Part shown: positions 34,294 to 44,672 of the stretch, piece by piece | Layout: every line of letters begins with the position of its first letter | Numbering within the stretch: the stretch's first letter is position 1 | Position numbers and translations under genes: made by a program | From: Desmodus rotundus | Taxonomy: Eukaryota > Chordata > Mammalia > Chiroptera > Phyllostomidae | Direction of reading: 5' to 3' | DNA: 64,000 bases | NCBI RefSeq assembly: GCF_022682495.2 | Contig: NC_071397.1 | Span: forward strand, 20,408,739 to 20,472,738 | Notes under the pieces: generated by a model | Told to the model about the DNA's origin: nothing | What the model saw: the letters and a program-made list of their open reading frames with translations, nothing else | The model's database searches: none

Positions 34294-34308
34294 GCTCCCC
34301 CTGGTGGC
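34294..34308 (-). promoter_or_regulatory. CTCF-type core motif, monomer A2
   Basis: Minus strand GCCACCAGGGGGAGC, matching the CTCF core consensus (CCASYAGRKGGCRS and CCACCAGGGGGCGC) with one deviation near the end. Spaced 967 bp from the next site. Confidence 0.7.
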
Positions 34309-34814
34309 TAAAAGTCTAGCTTTGGCAGACACTTCCCCACCTGCCCCGAGGCTGCTCACTTAGACCCGGCAGCTTAAACTCTGTAAAATCTGTCCTAAAC
34401 CACTTAATAAGGGAGTGTGACCGCTTCAACCTCAGTCTCCCAGAACTCCAAAGCCTTTCTCCATGAAGGAAATGTAAAACTCCTATCCTTGGTGTCCGCA
34501 AAGGGAATTCACCTGCAGGGAACCTGGGCCCTGCGAGCAGGACCAGGCCCCAAGGTAGCAGCCCAGGGAGGCTACAGCAGCCACTGTGACTAGGCCCCAA
34601 GATTACCCGGGGACTCTCTCGCGGTCCAGGCGCCCGGTCTCTCCTGGATTGTGGCCTCGGGGTTCCTTGACCCCGCAGGAACCCCTGAATCTCCAGATAA
34701 GGGGGCCTCGGTCTCCATGGGGCTCGGAGCCCTGGGACCGGGGTGCAACTCACGGGCCTAACTTGCGGGAAACACGCAGACTCCTCCATCCCGTCCGCCC
34801 CAGGGCGAAGATCC

Positions 34815-34870
34815 CCCTGTTCTTCCATCCGTATGGGGGACCCAGCTTACGGATGGAAGAACAGGGGGGA
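34815..34870. repeat. Inverted repeat in zone A (21-bp perfect arms)
   Basis: Ancestral form of the array hairpin: the arms reading from ccccctgttcttcc inward to the gta and from tac outward to ggaagaacaggggg are exact complements over 21 bp around a 14-nt centre. The other A-monomer junctions (about 33,849-33,910, 35,769-35,834, 36,735-36,800, 37,700-37,765, 38,667-38,732) carry the same structure with arm mismatches. Confidence 0.8.
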
Positions 34871-35260
34871 GGCCCCAGTAGATGGCTTTTGTCCCAGCTG
34901 CGGCAGGCTGCTTTCGGGCCAGGATTCCGGGACAGGCAGGGGCAGGGGAAGGCCGCACCACAAGCCTCCCTTGGGGCAAAGTACCCCACCCTGGAGATAA
35001 CAGGGAAGGTTCACAGGGTCCCTTAGGTCGTGTCCATGGAACTGGACCCTCTCCCTGTCACCCGGAGGAGGGCACTTTTTTGTCTGACGCACACTTTCAC
35101 GCAGGTCAGCCACCCCCCGCAAAGGAAGAGTGCCCAGGGAAGAACTAGGGACCCGGGGCCTGCACGGGGTGCCGGCCATGGTTCCCCCCAAAGTGCGGCA
35201 GGCCCCGGTGGTCCGGACCCAGGCCCAGGGAAGGATTCTCCCATGGGGAGTCAGGTCAGG

Positions 35261-35275
35261 GCTCCCCCTGGTGGC
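35261..35275 (-). promoter_or_regulatory. CTCF-type core motif, monomer A3
   Basis: Minus strand GCCACCAGGGGGAGC, identical in sequence and orientation to the A2 site. Confidence 0.7.
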
Positions 35276-36225
35276 TAAAATTCTAGCTTTGGCAGACACT
35301 TCCCCACCCTGCCCCCAGGGTGCTCACTTGGACCCCACAGCTTCAACTCTGTAAAATCTGGGCTAAACCACTTAATAACGGAGGGTGACCGCTTCAACCT
35401 CAGTCTCCCAGAACTCCAAAGCCTTTCTCCATGAAGGAATCAGAGAACTGCTGTCCTTGGTGTCCGCAAAGGGAATTCACCTGCGGGGAACCTGGGCCCT
35501 GGCGAGCAGGAACAGGCCCCATGGCAGCAGCCCGGGGAGGCTACTGCAGCCACTGTGTCTAGGACCGAGATTACCCGGGGACTCTCTCGGGGCCCAGGCG
35601 CCCTGTCTCTCCTGGAGAGTGCCCTCGGGGTCCCTTGACCCCGCAGGACTCCTGAATCTCCAGATAAGTGGGCCTCGGCCTCCAATAGGCTCGGAGCTCT
35701 GGGACCGGGGTGCTACTCACGGGCTTAAGTTGCGGGAATCCCGCAGACACCTCCATTCCTTCCTCCCCAGTGTGAAGATCCCTCTGTTCTTCCATTCGTA
35801 AGGAGGACCGCCCTTACAGATGGAAGAACAGGGGAGAGGCCCCCAGGAGATGGCTTTTGTCCTAGCCGCGCCAGGCTGGTTTCATGCCAGGATTCCGGGA
35901 TGGGGAGGGGCAGGGCAAGGCCGCACCACAAGCCTCCCTCCGGGCAAGGTACCCTACCCTTGAGATATCAGGAAAGGTTCACAGGGTCCCTTAGGTCGTG
36001 TCCAGGGAAGTGGACCCTCTCCCTGTCACCCGGAGAAGCGCACTTTTTTCCCTGACGCACTTTCACGCAGGTCTGCCACCCCCGCAAAGGCTGAGTGCCC
36101 ATGGAAGAACTAGAGACCCGGGGCCAGCACGGGATGCTGGCCACGGTTCCCCCCCACGTGCGGCGGGCCCAGATGGTCCGGACCCAGGCCCACAGACAGA
36201 TTCTCCTTAGGGGAGTCAGGCCAGG

Positions 36226-36240
36226 GCTCCCCCTGGTGGC
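36226..36240 (-). promoter_or_regulatory. CTCF-type core motif, monomer A4
   Basis: Identical 15-bp core on the minus strand, 965 bp after the A3 site. Confidence 0.7.
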
Positions 36241-37192
36241 TAAAAGTCCAGCTTTGGCAGACAATTCCCCACCCTGCCCCGAGGGTGCTCACTTAGTCCC
36301 CGCAGCTTCACTCTGTAAAATCTGTGCTAAACCACTTAATAAGGGAGTGTGAGCGCTTCAACCTCAATCTCCCAGAGCTCCAAAGACTTTCTCCAGGAAG
36401 GAAATGGAGAACTCCTGTCCTTGGTGTCTGCAAAGGGAATTCACCTGAGGGGAAGCTGGGCCCTGCGAGCAGGACCAGGCCCCAGGGCAGCAGCCCGCGG
36501 AGGCTACTGCAGCCACTGTGTCTAGGCCCCGAGATTACCCGGGGACTCTCTCGGGGCCCAGGCGCCCTGTCTCTCCTGGAGAGTGCCCTAGGGGTCCCTT
36601 GACCCCGCAGGAACCCCTGAATCTCCAGATAAGGGGGCCTCGGCCTCCATGGAACTCGAAGCCCTGGGACCAGGGTGCTACTCACGGGCCTAAGTTGCGG
36701 GAAAAACGCAGATTCCTCCGTCCAGTCCTCCCTAGTGGGAAGATCCCCCTGTTCTTCCATCCGTAAGGGGGACCGCCCTTACAGGTGGAAGAACAGGGGG
36801 GAGACCCACAGGAGATGGCTTTTGTCCCAGCCGCGGCAGGCTGCTTTTGGGCCAGGATTCTGGGACTGGCAGGGCAGGGAAAGGCCCCACCACAAGCCTC
36901 CCTCGGGGCAAAGTACCCCACCCTGGAGATATCAGGGAAGGTTCACAGGGTCCCTTAGGTCGTGTGCGTGGAACTGGACCCTCTCCCTGTCACCCGGAGG
37001 AGGGCACTTTTTTGTCTGACGCACACTTTCACGCAGGTCTGCCACCCCCCGCAAAGGAAGAGTGCCCAGGGAAGAACTAGGGACCCGGGGCCAGCACGGG
37101 GTGCCTGCCACGGTTCCCCCCCAAGTGCCACGGGCCCGGGTGATCCGGACTCAGGCCCAGGGAAGGATTCTCCCATGGGGAGTCAGGTCAGG

Positions 37193-37206
37193 GCTCCCCT
37201 GGTGGC
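37193..37206 (-). promoter_or_regulatory. CTCF-type core motif with 1-bp deletion, monomer A5
   Basis: Minus strand GCCACCAGGGGAGC: one G fewer in the G run, which changes spacing inside the core and may lower affinity. Confidence 0.55.
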
Positions 37207-38158
37207 TAAAAGTCTAGCTTTGGCAGACACTTCCCCACCCTGCCCCGAGGCTGCTCACTTGGACCCCGCAGCTTCAACTCTGTAAAATCTGGGCTAAACC
37301 ACTTAATAACGGAGTGTGACCGCTTCAACCTCAGTCTCCCAAAACTCCAAAGCCTTTCTCCATGAAGGAAACGTAGAACTCCTGTCCTTGGTGTCCGCAA
37401 AGAGAATTCACCTGCGGGGAACCTGGGCCCTGGCGAGCAGGAACAGGCCCCATGGCAGCAGCACGGGGAGGCTACTGCAGCCACTGTGTCTAGGACCGAG
37501 ATTACCCGGGGACTCTCTCGGGGCCCAGGCGCCCTGTCTCTCCTGGAGAGTGTCCTAGGGGTCCCTTGACCCCGCAGCACTCCTGAAACACCAGATAAGT
37601 GGGCCTCGGCCTCCAATAGGCTCAGAGCTCTGGGACTGGGGTGCTACTCACGGGATTAAGTTGCGGGAATCCCGCAGACTCCTCCGTTCCTTCCTCCCCA
37701 GTGTGAAGATCCCACTGTTCTTCCATTCGTAAGGGGGACCGCCCTTACAGATGGAAGAACAGGGGGGAACCCACAGGAGATGGCTTTTGTCGCAGCCGCG
37801 GCAGGCTGCTTTCGGGCTAGGATTCCGGGACTGGCAGGGCAGGGAAAGGCCACACCACAAGCCTCCCTTGGAGCAAAGTACCCTACCCTGGAGATATCAA
37901 GGAAGGTTCACAGGGTCCCTTAGGTCGTGTCCGTGGAACTGGACCCAATCCCTGTCACCCGGAGGAGCGCGCTTTTTTGTATGACGCACACTTTCACGAA
38001 GATCTGCCACCCCCCCGCAAAGGAAGAGTGCCCAGGGAAGAACTAGGGACCCGGGGCCAGCACGGGGTGCCTGCCACGGTTCCCCCCCAAGTGCGGCGGG
38101 CCCGGGTGATCCGGACCCAGGCCCAGGGACAGATTCTCCCCTTGGGAGTCAGGTCAGG

Positions 38159-38173
38159 GCTCCCCCTGGTGGC
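38159..38173 (-). promoter_or_regulatory. CTCF-type core motif, monomer A6
   Basis: Intact 15-bp core on the minus strand. Confidence 0.7.
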
Positions 38174-39123
38174 TAAAAGTCTAGCTTTGGCAGACACTTC
38201 CCCACCCTGCCCCGAGGGTGTTCACTTGGACCCCACAGCTTCAAGTCTGTAAAATCTGTGCTAAACCACTTAATAACGGAGTGTGACCCCTTCAACCTCA
38301 GTCTCCCAGAACTCCAAAGCCTTTCTCCATGAAGGAAATGTAAAACTCCTATCCTTGGTGTCCGCAAAGGGAATTCACCTGAGGGGAATTTCGGCCCTGC
38401 GAGCAGGACCTGTCCCCATGGCAGCAGCCTGGCGAGGCTACAGCAGCCACTGTGTCTAGTCCCGGAGATTACCCGGGGACTCTCTCGCGGTCCAGGCGCC
38501 CTGTCTCTCCTGGAGAGTGCCCTCGGCGTTCCTTGACCCCGCAGGACCCCTGAATCTCCAGATAAGGGGGCCTCGGCCTCCATGGGGCTCGAAGCCCTGG
38601 GACTGGGATGCTACTCACGGGCCTAAATTGCGGGAAACCCGCAGACAACTCCGTCCTGTTCTCCCCAGTGCGAAGATCCCCCCGTTCTTCCAACCGTAAA
38701 GGGGACCCCCCTTACGGATGGAAGAACAGGGGGGAGGCCCAAAGGGGATGGCGTTTGTCCGAGCGGCGGCAGGCTGGATTCGGGCCAGGATTTCGGGACT
38801 GACAGGGCAGGGAAATTCCGCACCACAACCCTCCCTCGGGGCAAAGTACCCCACCCTTCAGATATCAGGAAAGGTTCAAAGGGTCCCTTAGGTCCTGTCC
38901 CTGGAACTGGACCCTCTCCCTGTCACCCGGAGGAGCGCGCTTTTTTCCCTGACGCACACTTTCACGCAGGTCTGCCACCCCCGCAAAGGAAGAGTGCCCA
39001 GGGAAGAACTAGGGACCCGGGGCCTGAACGGGGTGCCTGCCACGGTTCCCCCGCAAGTGCAGCGGGACCTGGTGGTCCGGACCCAGGCCCAGGGAAGGAT
39101 TCTCTCATGGGGAGTCAGATATG

Positions 39124-39138
39124 GCTCCCCCTGGTGGC
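39124..39138 (-). promoter_or_regulatory. CTCF-type core motif, monomer A7
   Basis: Intact 15-bp core on the minus strand, although the flanking bases differ (atggctcc instead of agggctcc). It is the last canonical core before the array changes type. Confidence 0.7.
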
Positions 39139-39540
39139 TAAAAGTCTAGCTTTGGCAGACAATTCCCCACCCTGCCCGGAGGCTGCTCACTTGGACCCCG
39201 CAGCTTCAACTCTGTAAAATCTGTGCTAAACCACTTAATAACGGAGGGTGACCGCTTCAACATCAGTCTCCCAGAACTCCAAAACCTTTCTCCAGGAAGG
39301 AATTGGAGAACTCCTGTCCTTGGTGTCCGCAAAGGGAATTCACCTGCGGGGAACCTGGGCCATTGCGAACAGGAACAGGCCCCATGGCAGCAGCCCAGGG
39401 AGGCTACTGCAGCCACTGTGTCTAACCCCGAGATTACCCGGGGACTGTCTCCGGGCCCAGGCTCCCTGTCTCTCCGGGAGCGTGCACTAGGGGTCCCTTG
39501 ACCCCGCACGACTCCGGAAACTCCAGATAAGGGGGCCTCT

Positions 39541-39678
39541 GCCCACTCTTGAGAGGTCACGTGCCCTACCCTTGAGGGGTCACGTGACCCACCCTTGAGA
39601 GGTCACGTACCCCACCCTTGAAGGGTCACGTGACCCACCCTTGAGGCGTCACGTGACCCACCCTTGAGAGGTCACAGC
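39541..39678 (+). repeat. 23-bp minisatellite with CACGTG E-boxes
   Basis: Six copies of a 23-bp unit (cccacccttgagaggtcacg plus tga). CACGTG occurs at 39,558, 39,581, 39,627 and 39,650, with CACGTA at 39,604, all exactly 23 bp apart. Several copies form the palindrome GTCACGTGAC, the preferred site of USF-type bHLH-ZIP factors. Each unit resembles the single 'ccccacccttgagatatcag' stretch of zone A monomers, from which it probably expanded. Confidence 0.85.
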
Positions 39679-40210
39679 AGTTTCACAGGGTCCCTGTGCA
39701 CCTGTCCGTGGAAACAAAGCCCTCCCTGCCACTAAGAGGACCGCGCCTTTTCTCCTAGGCCACACTGCCCAGCAGCACTCCCAGCCCCGCACAGACAGTG
39801 TGCTAAAGACAGACTAGGGGACTGGGGGCCTGGGCGGGGGATTTTCCAGGGAACTCTCCTAGGGCCCGGTGCCCTGTGTCCCCCGGGGAGTGGCCACACC
39901 GTTCCTTGACCCCGCAGGACACTTGCATCCAGCAAAAAGCAGCCCTCTGCCTCCACAGGGCTCAAACACCTGGGCCCAGTGTTCGAGCACCTGGCGTACG
40001 TGGAGGCAAATCCGCAGACCCCTCCGCCCCGCCCCTACCACTGCAAAGATTCCCCTGTTCTTCTATGCGAAAGGGGTCCCCCTTTCCGCTTGGGAGTACA
40101 TGGGGAGGCCCCAGGACATGGCTTTTCTCCGAGCCTCGGCTGGCTGGTTTCGGGCCAAGACCTGGCCACCCATGCGCACTCAGGCTCCCCCACCACAAGC
40201 CTCCCTCGGG

Positions 40211-40220
40211 TCACGTGACC
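40211..40220. promoter_or_regulatory. Isolated E-box palindrome
   Basis: tcacgtgacc with CACGTG at 40,212-40,217, in the position where other B monomers carry the minisatellite; a single-copy version of the same unit. A second single copy (ctcacgtgac) has CACGTG at 40,776-40,781. Confidence 0.6.
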
Positions 40221-40732
40221 CACCCTTGAGCTGTCAGACCATTTGCACAGGGTCCCTAGGCACCTGTCTGGGAAACGGAAGCCCACCCTACCACCAAGAG
40301 GACCGCGCGATTTCCCATGGGCCACACTTCCCAGCAGATCTCCCAGCTCCTCAGAGACAGTGTGCGCAGGAAAGACTTGGGGACCGGGGACCTGGGGGGG
40401 GATTTTCCAAGGGGCTCTCTAAGGGCCAGGCGTCCTCTCTCACCCGGTGAGTGCCCACGCCGTCCCTTGACCCTCGCAGGACACCTGATTCCCGCGACAA
40501 GCGGCCCTCCAACTCCATGGGGCTGGGACACCTGGGCCGGGTGTGCGAGCAACTGGCCTAAGTGGAGGCAAACCAGCAGACCCCTCCGGCCCGAACCCAC
40601 CACTGCGAAGATCCCCGTTTTCTTCCATCCGTGAAGGGGTCCTCCTTGAGGAGTGGAGGAACATGGGGAGGGCCCCAGGAGATGGCTTTTCTCACAGCCG
40701 AGTCTGCCTGGTTTCCGGCCAACACCTGGGCC

Positions 40733-40743
40733 GCGCATGCGCA
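40733..40743. promoter_or_regulatory. NRF1-type site, zone B
   Basis: GCGCATGCGCA, a match to the palindromic NRF1 consensus (YGCGCAYGCGCR) apart from its first base. Confidence 0.65.
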
Positions 40744-41295
40744 CTCAGGCTCCCCAGCACACGCCTCCCTCGGCTCACGTGACCCACCCTTTAGAGGCCA
40801 TAGCAGTTTCACAGAGTCCCTGGGCACCTGTCCGTGGACACAGGCGCCCTCCCTGCCACCTAGAGGACCACGCGAATTCCGCTGGGGCACACTGCCCAGA
40901 AGCACTCCGAGCCTGGCACAGACACTGTGCGCAGGATAGACTTGAGGACAAGGGGCCTGGGCGGGAAATTTTCCAGGGAACTCTCTAAAGGCCAGGTGCC
41001 CTCTGTCGCCCGGGCAGTGCCCACGCCGTCCCTTGACCCCGCAGGACACTTGCATCCAGCGATAAGCAGCCCTCTGCCTCCACGCGGCTCAAACACCTGG
41101 GCCCGGTGTGCGAGCACCTGGCGTACCTGGTGGCAAAACCACGGACCCCTCCACCCCGTCCCTACCACTGCAAAGATCCCCCTGTTCTTCCATGCATAAA
41201 GGGGGCCCCCTTTCCGCTTGGGAGAACATGGGGAGGTCCCAGGAGATGGCTTTTCTCCGAGCCGCGGCTGGCTAGTTTCGAGACAAGACCTGGGC

Positions 41296-41307
41296 TGCGC
41301 ATGCGCA
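41296..41307. promoter_or_regulatory. NRF1-type site, zone B, perfect palindrome
   Basis: TGCGCATGCGCA, a full match to the NRF1 consensus. Confidence 0.7.
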
Positions 41308-41336
41308 CTCAGGCTCCCCCACCACAAGCCTCCCTC

Positions 41337-41484
41337 CGGTCAGGGGACCCACCCTTGAGGGGTCTGGTGACACACCCTTGAGAGGTTTTGTGACACACCC
41401 TTCAGAGGTCACCTGACCCACCTATGAGGGGTCACGTGACCCACCCTTGAGGGGTCAGGTGACCCACCCTTGAGGGGTCACAGC
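41337..41484 (+). repeat. 23-bp minisatellite, second copy
   Basis: Six 23-bp units, more diverged than the first array: only one keeps GTCACGTGAC (41,431-41,440), while others read caggtga, ctggtga or cctgacc at that position. It joins the next monomer at 'gtcacagcagtttcacaggg', the same join as the first array. Confidence 0.8.
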
Positions 41485-41973
41485 AGTTTCACAGGGTCCC
41501 TGTGCACCTGTCCGTTGAAACAGAAGCCCTCCCTGCCACTCAGAGGACTGCGCCATTTCCCCTAGGCCACACTGCCCAGCACCACTCCCAGCCCCGCACA
41601 GTGTGCTAAGGACAGACTTGGGGTCTGGGGGCCTGGGCGGGGGATTTTCCAGGGAACTCTCCTAGGGCCCGGTGCCCTGTGTCCCCCGGGGAGTGGCCAC
41701 ACCGTTCCTTGACCCCGCAGGACACTTGCATCCAGCAATAAGCAGCCCTCTGCCTCCACGGGGCTCAAACACCTGGGCCCAGTGTGCGAGCACCTGGCGT
41801 ACGTGGAAGCAAACCCGCAGACCCCTCCGCCCAGTCCCTACCACTGCAAAGATCCCCCTGTTCTTCCATGCGTAAAGGGGTCCCCTTTTCCGCTTGGTAG
41901 TACATGGGGAGGCCCCCAGGACACGGCTTTTCTCCGAGCCGCGGCTGGCTGGTTTCGGGCCTAGACCTGGGCC

Positions 41974-41984
41974 GCGCATGCGCA
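41974..41984. promoter_or_regulatory. NRF1-type site, zone B
   Basis: GCGCATGCGCA in the same position of the monomer as the sites at 40,733 and 41,296; the equivalent position near 40,168 is mutated (cccatgcgca). Confidence 0.65.
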
Positions 41985-42012
41985 CTCAGGCTCCCCCACC
42001 ACAAGCCTCCCT

Positions 42013-42154
42013 CGGGTCACGGGACCCACCCTTGAGGGGTCTCGGGACCCACCCTTGAGAGGTATTGTGACCCACCCTTCAGAGGTCACCTGACCTAACT
42101 ATGAGGGGTCTCGTGACCCACCCTTGAGGGGTCACGTGACCCACCCTTGAGCTG
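42013..42154 (+). repeat. 23-bp minisatellite, third copy
   Basis: Six 23-bp units; GTCACGTGAC survives in the last one (42,131-42,140). The variant order (gggtca.., ggtctc.., ggtatt.., ggtcacctga.., ggtctcg.., ggtcacg..) parallels the second array, indicating duplication of the whole block. Confidence 0.8.
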
Positions 42155-42533
42155 TCAGACCATTTGTACAGGGTCCCTAGGCACCTGTCTGGGAAAAGGA
42201 AGCCCACCCTGCCACACAGAGGACCGAGCCATTTCCCATGGGCCACACTTCCCAGCAGATCACCCAGCTCCTCAGAGACAGTGTGCGCAGGAAAAACTTG
42301 GGGACCGGGGGCCTGGGCGGGGGATTTTCCAAGGGGCTCTCTAAGGGCCAGGCGTCCTCTCTCACCCGGTGAGTGCCCACGCCGTCCCTTGACCCTCGTA
42401 GGACACCTGATTCCCACGATAAGGGGCCCTCCAACTCCATGGGGCTGGGACATCTGGGCCGGGTGTGCGAGCAACTGGCTTACGTGGAGGCAAACCAGCG
42501 GACCCCTCCCGCCCGAACCCACCACTGCGAACA

Positions 42534-44430
42534 TCCCCCTTTTCTTCCATCCGTAAAGGGGTCCTCCTTGAGGAGTGGAGGAACAAGGGGAGGGGCCCAG
42601 GAGATGGCTTTTGTCCGAGCCTCGGCAAGGTGGTTTCGGACCCAGAGGCGGAGCCGCGCAGGCGCAAGCAAGCCCCACCTCAAGCCCATCCCTCCGGGCT
42701 ACGAGCCACACCCCCCTTGAGATATCAGGCCAGGTTCACAGGGTTCCTGGGCTGGTGTCAGAGTTAAGGGAAGCCCTCCCTGCCACCCAGAGGACCGCGC
42801 GTTTTCCCGTGGACCACACTTCCCAGCAGCCCTCCCATCCCCGCAGAGGCAGAGTGCCAGGGAAGAACTAGGGACCTGGGGCCGGGAAGAGGGGCCGGCC
42901 ACGGTTCCGCGCCAGGTGGAGCGGGTCCGGGCGGGCGGGCGGGACCCTCGTCCACGGACCGGTTCTCCCGTGGGGAGTCTGGCCTTGCCCCGCCTGGGAG
43001 GCTAAGAGCCTTGCTTCGCCTGCAATGCCCCCACCCTGCCACAGGGCGGCAGACTTGGACCCAGCCGCTTCAACCCTCCAGTCTCTGCTGAACCACCCAA
43101 AAATGGAGTGTGACCGCTGCGACCTCAGTCCCCGAGAGCTCGAACCCCCACCTCTGTGAGGGAATCGGCGGCCTCCTGTCCTTGGCGTCCGCAAAAGGCA
43201 TTCACCTGCGGTGAACCTGGGCCTCGGGCGAGCAGGGCCAGGCCCCATGGTAGGAGCCCGGGGAGGCAATGGCAGCCTCTGCGGCCAGGCCTCGGGCTCT
43301 CCCCGGGGCTCTCTCGGGGCACGGGCAACATCTCTCGCCTAGAGCGTGCCCACGCCATCCCTTGAGCCCCGCGAGACACCTGCTTCCCGTGATAAGAGGC
43401 CCCCTGCCTCCGTGGAGCTTGGAACTCTGGGGCCGGGCTGCGGGTCACTGGGCTAAGTGGCTGGAAACGCGCAGACCCCTCCGTCCCGACCGCCCAACTG
43501 CGAAGGACAGGGGGGAGGCCCCCAGGAGATGGCTTTTCTTAGAGCCGCGACTGGCCAGTTTCGGGCCAAGACGCGGTACCCGGCAGGCTCAGGGCAGGCA
43601 GCCCCACCAGAAGCCTCCCTAGGGGCAATGGGGCCCACCCTGGACATATCAGGCCTGCTTCACAGGGTCCCTGGGGTCGTGTCCGTGGAACTGGGAGCTC
43701 TCCCCGCCACCCAGAGGTCCGATCCTTTTCCCGTGGACCCCACTTGCCAGCCCGTCTCCCACCCCGCCAGAGGCAGAGTGCCAGGGAAGAACCAGGGACC
43801 TGGGGCCGGGAACAGGGGCCGGCCACGGTTCCGGGCCAGGTGGGGCGGGCCCGGGGAGGCGGGACCCACGCCCTGGGACCCGGTCTCCCGGGGGGTCTCG
43901 GGCCTGTGACCTGCCCGGGGGGCTGAGAGTCTTTCTTGGCTCAAACGGCCCCACCCTGCCCCGAGGCGGCAAATCTGCACCGAGACGCTTATACTCTCTG
44001 AAGTCTGGGCTGAACTTTGAGAGAAGGGACTGTGTGGGATGCGACCTGGGTCCCACAGAGCTCGAACCCCCCCTCCCCGTGAAGGGATCCGCGGCCTGTG
44101 GTCCTTGGTGTGCGCAAAAGGCATTCACCTGCGGAGAACCTGGGCCCAGGTGAGCGTGACCAGGCCCCGCGGCAGGAGCCTGGGGAGGCCACTGGAGCCA
44201 CGGGGGCCAGGGCTGGGCATTTTCCCGGGTGCTCTCTCTGGTCCCAGGCGCCCTCTCTTGCCCGGGGAGGGCCCACGCCATCCCCTGACTCCCGCAGGAC
44301 GCCTGCATCCCGCCATAAGCAGCCCACCTCCTCCATGGAGCTGGGACACATGGGGCCGGGGTGCGAGCAACTGGCCTACGAGGCGGCAAACCCGCAGACC
44401 CCTCCGTCCCGTCCCCATCACTGCGAAGAT
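42534..44430 (+). repeat. Zone C edge unit (unit 0)
   Basis: A dimer of full length with many private differences. Its hairpin is degenerate (the centre reads ggtcctccttgaggagtgga, as in zone B), so it is the transition between B and C. It carries the NRF1-type core GCGCAGGCGCA at 42,656-42,666. Confidence 0.85.
43839..43864 (+). promoter_or_regulatory. GC-box cluster, one per zone C unit
   Basis: tggggcgggcccggggaggc followed by ggg: two Sp1-type boxes (GGGGCGGG and GGGAGGCGGG) in the C2 monomer, repeated every 1,898 bp. The paired C1 position (about 42,925-42,945) carries gggcgggcgggcggg. Confidence 0.55.
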
Positions 44431-44552
44431 CCCCCTGTTCTTCCATCCGTAAAGGGGTCACCCTTTACGGATGGAAGAACAGGGGGGAGGCCCCCAGGAG
44501 ATGGCTTTTGTCCGAGCCGCGGCTGGGTGGTTTCGGGCCCAGAGGCGGGGCC

Positions 44553-44563
44553 GCGCAGGCGCA
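44553..44563. promoter_or_regulatory. NRF1-type site, one per zone C unit
   Basis: GCGCAGGCGCA, the complement of the common NRF1 core (T)GCGCCTGCGC. It recurs at the same place in every unit (42,656, 44,553, 46,451 and then every 1,898 bp), about 120 bp after the hairpin and next to aggcggggcc (GC box). Confidence 0.65.
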
Positions 44564-44672
44564 AGCAGGCCCCACCTCAAGCCCATCCCTCCGGGCTACG
44601 AGCCACCCCCCCCTTGAGATATCAGGCCAGGTTCACCGGGTTCCTGGGCTGGTGTCAGAGTTAAGGGAAGCC

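Larger units (their letters stand above)
32918..39538 (+). repeat. Macrosatellite zone A: seven ~966-bp tandem monomers
   Basis: Using the landmark (a/g)tggaagaac, units begin at 32,923, 33,898, 34,853, 35,820, 36,785, 37,751 and 38,718, giving steps of 975, 955, 967, 965, 966 and 967 bp. The last unit breaks at about 39,538. Monomers are GC-rich, head-to-tail and clearly diverged from one another, with many single-base and small indel differences, unlike zone C. Shared blocks in order: the right arm of an inverted repeat, a 'gcaggctgctttcgggccagg' block, 'ccccacccttgagatatcagg', a CTCF-like core, and a 'gattacccggggactctctcg' block. Open frames of 70-170 codons on both strands recur per unit but shift frame between units, so I do not call genes. 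Confidence 0.95.
39539..42533 (+). repeat. Macrosatellite zone B: short monomers (~565-680 bp) with E-box minisatellites
   Basis: The cttccat/cttctat landmark falls at about 40,045, 40,615, 41,180, 41,861 and 42,533, giving steps of 570, 565, 681 and 672 bp. Compared with zone A, the sequence jumps from the 'agactagggga/gacttggggac' block straight to 'gattttccaggg...ctctc', so the roughly 400-bp middle segment with the CTCF core is missing. The hairpin centre is replaced by a 'ccgcttggga' or 'gaggagtgga' variant, destroying arm complementarity. Two monomer subtypes recur (39.7-40.2 is close to 41.5-42.0 kb, and 40.2-40.8 to 42.1-42.7 kb), so the zone is itself a roughly 1.9-kb composite. Confidence 0.85.

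Noticed and set aside
33093..39560. Frames of 70-170 codons in zone A, many starting MEEQGDL
   Set aside because: The shared start comes from ATG in the hairpin arms. Frames break at different places in different monomers, and both strands are open equally often.
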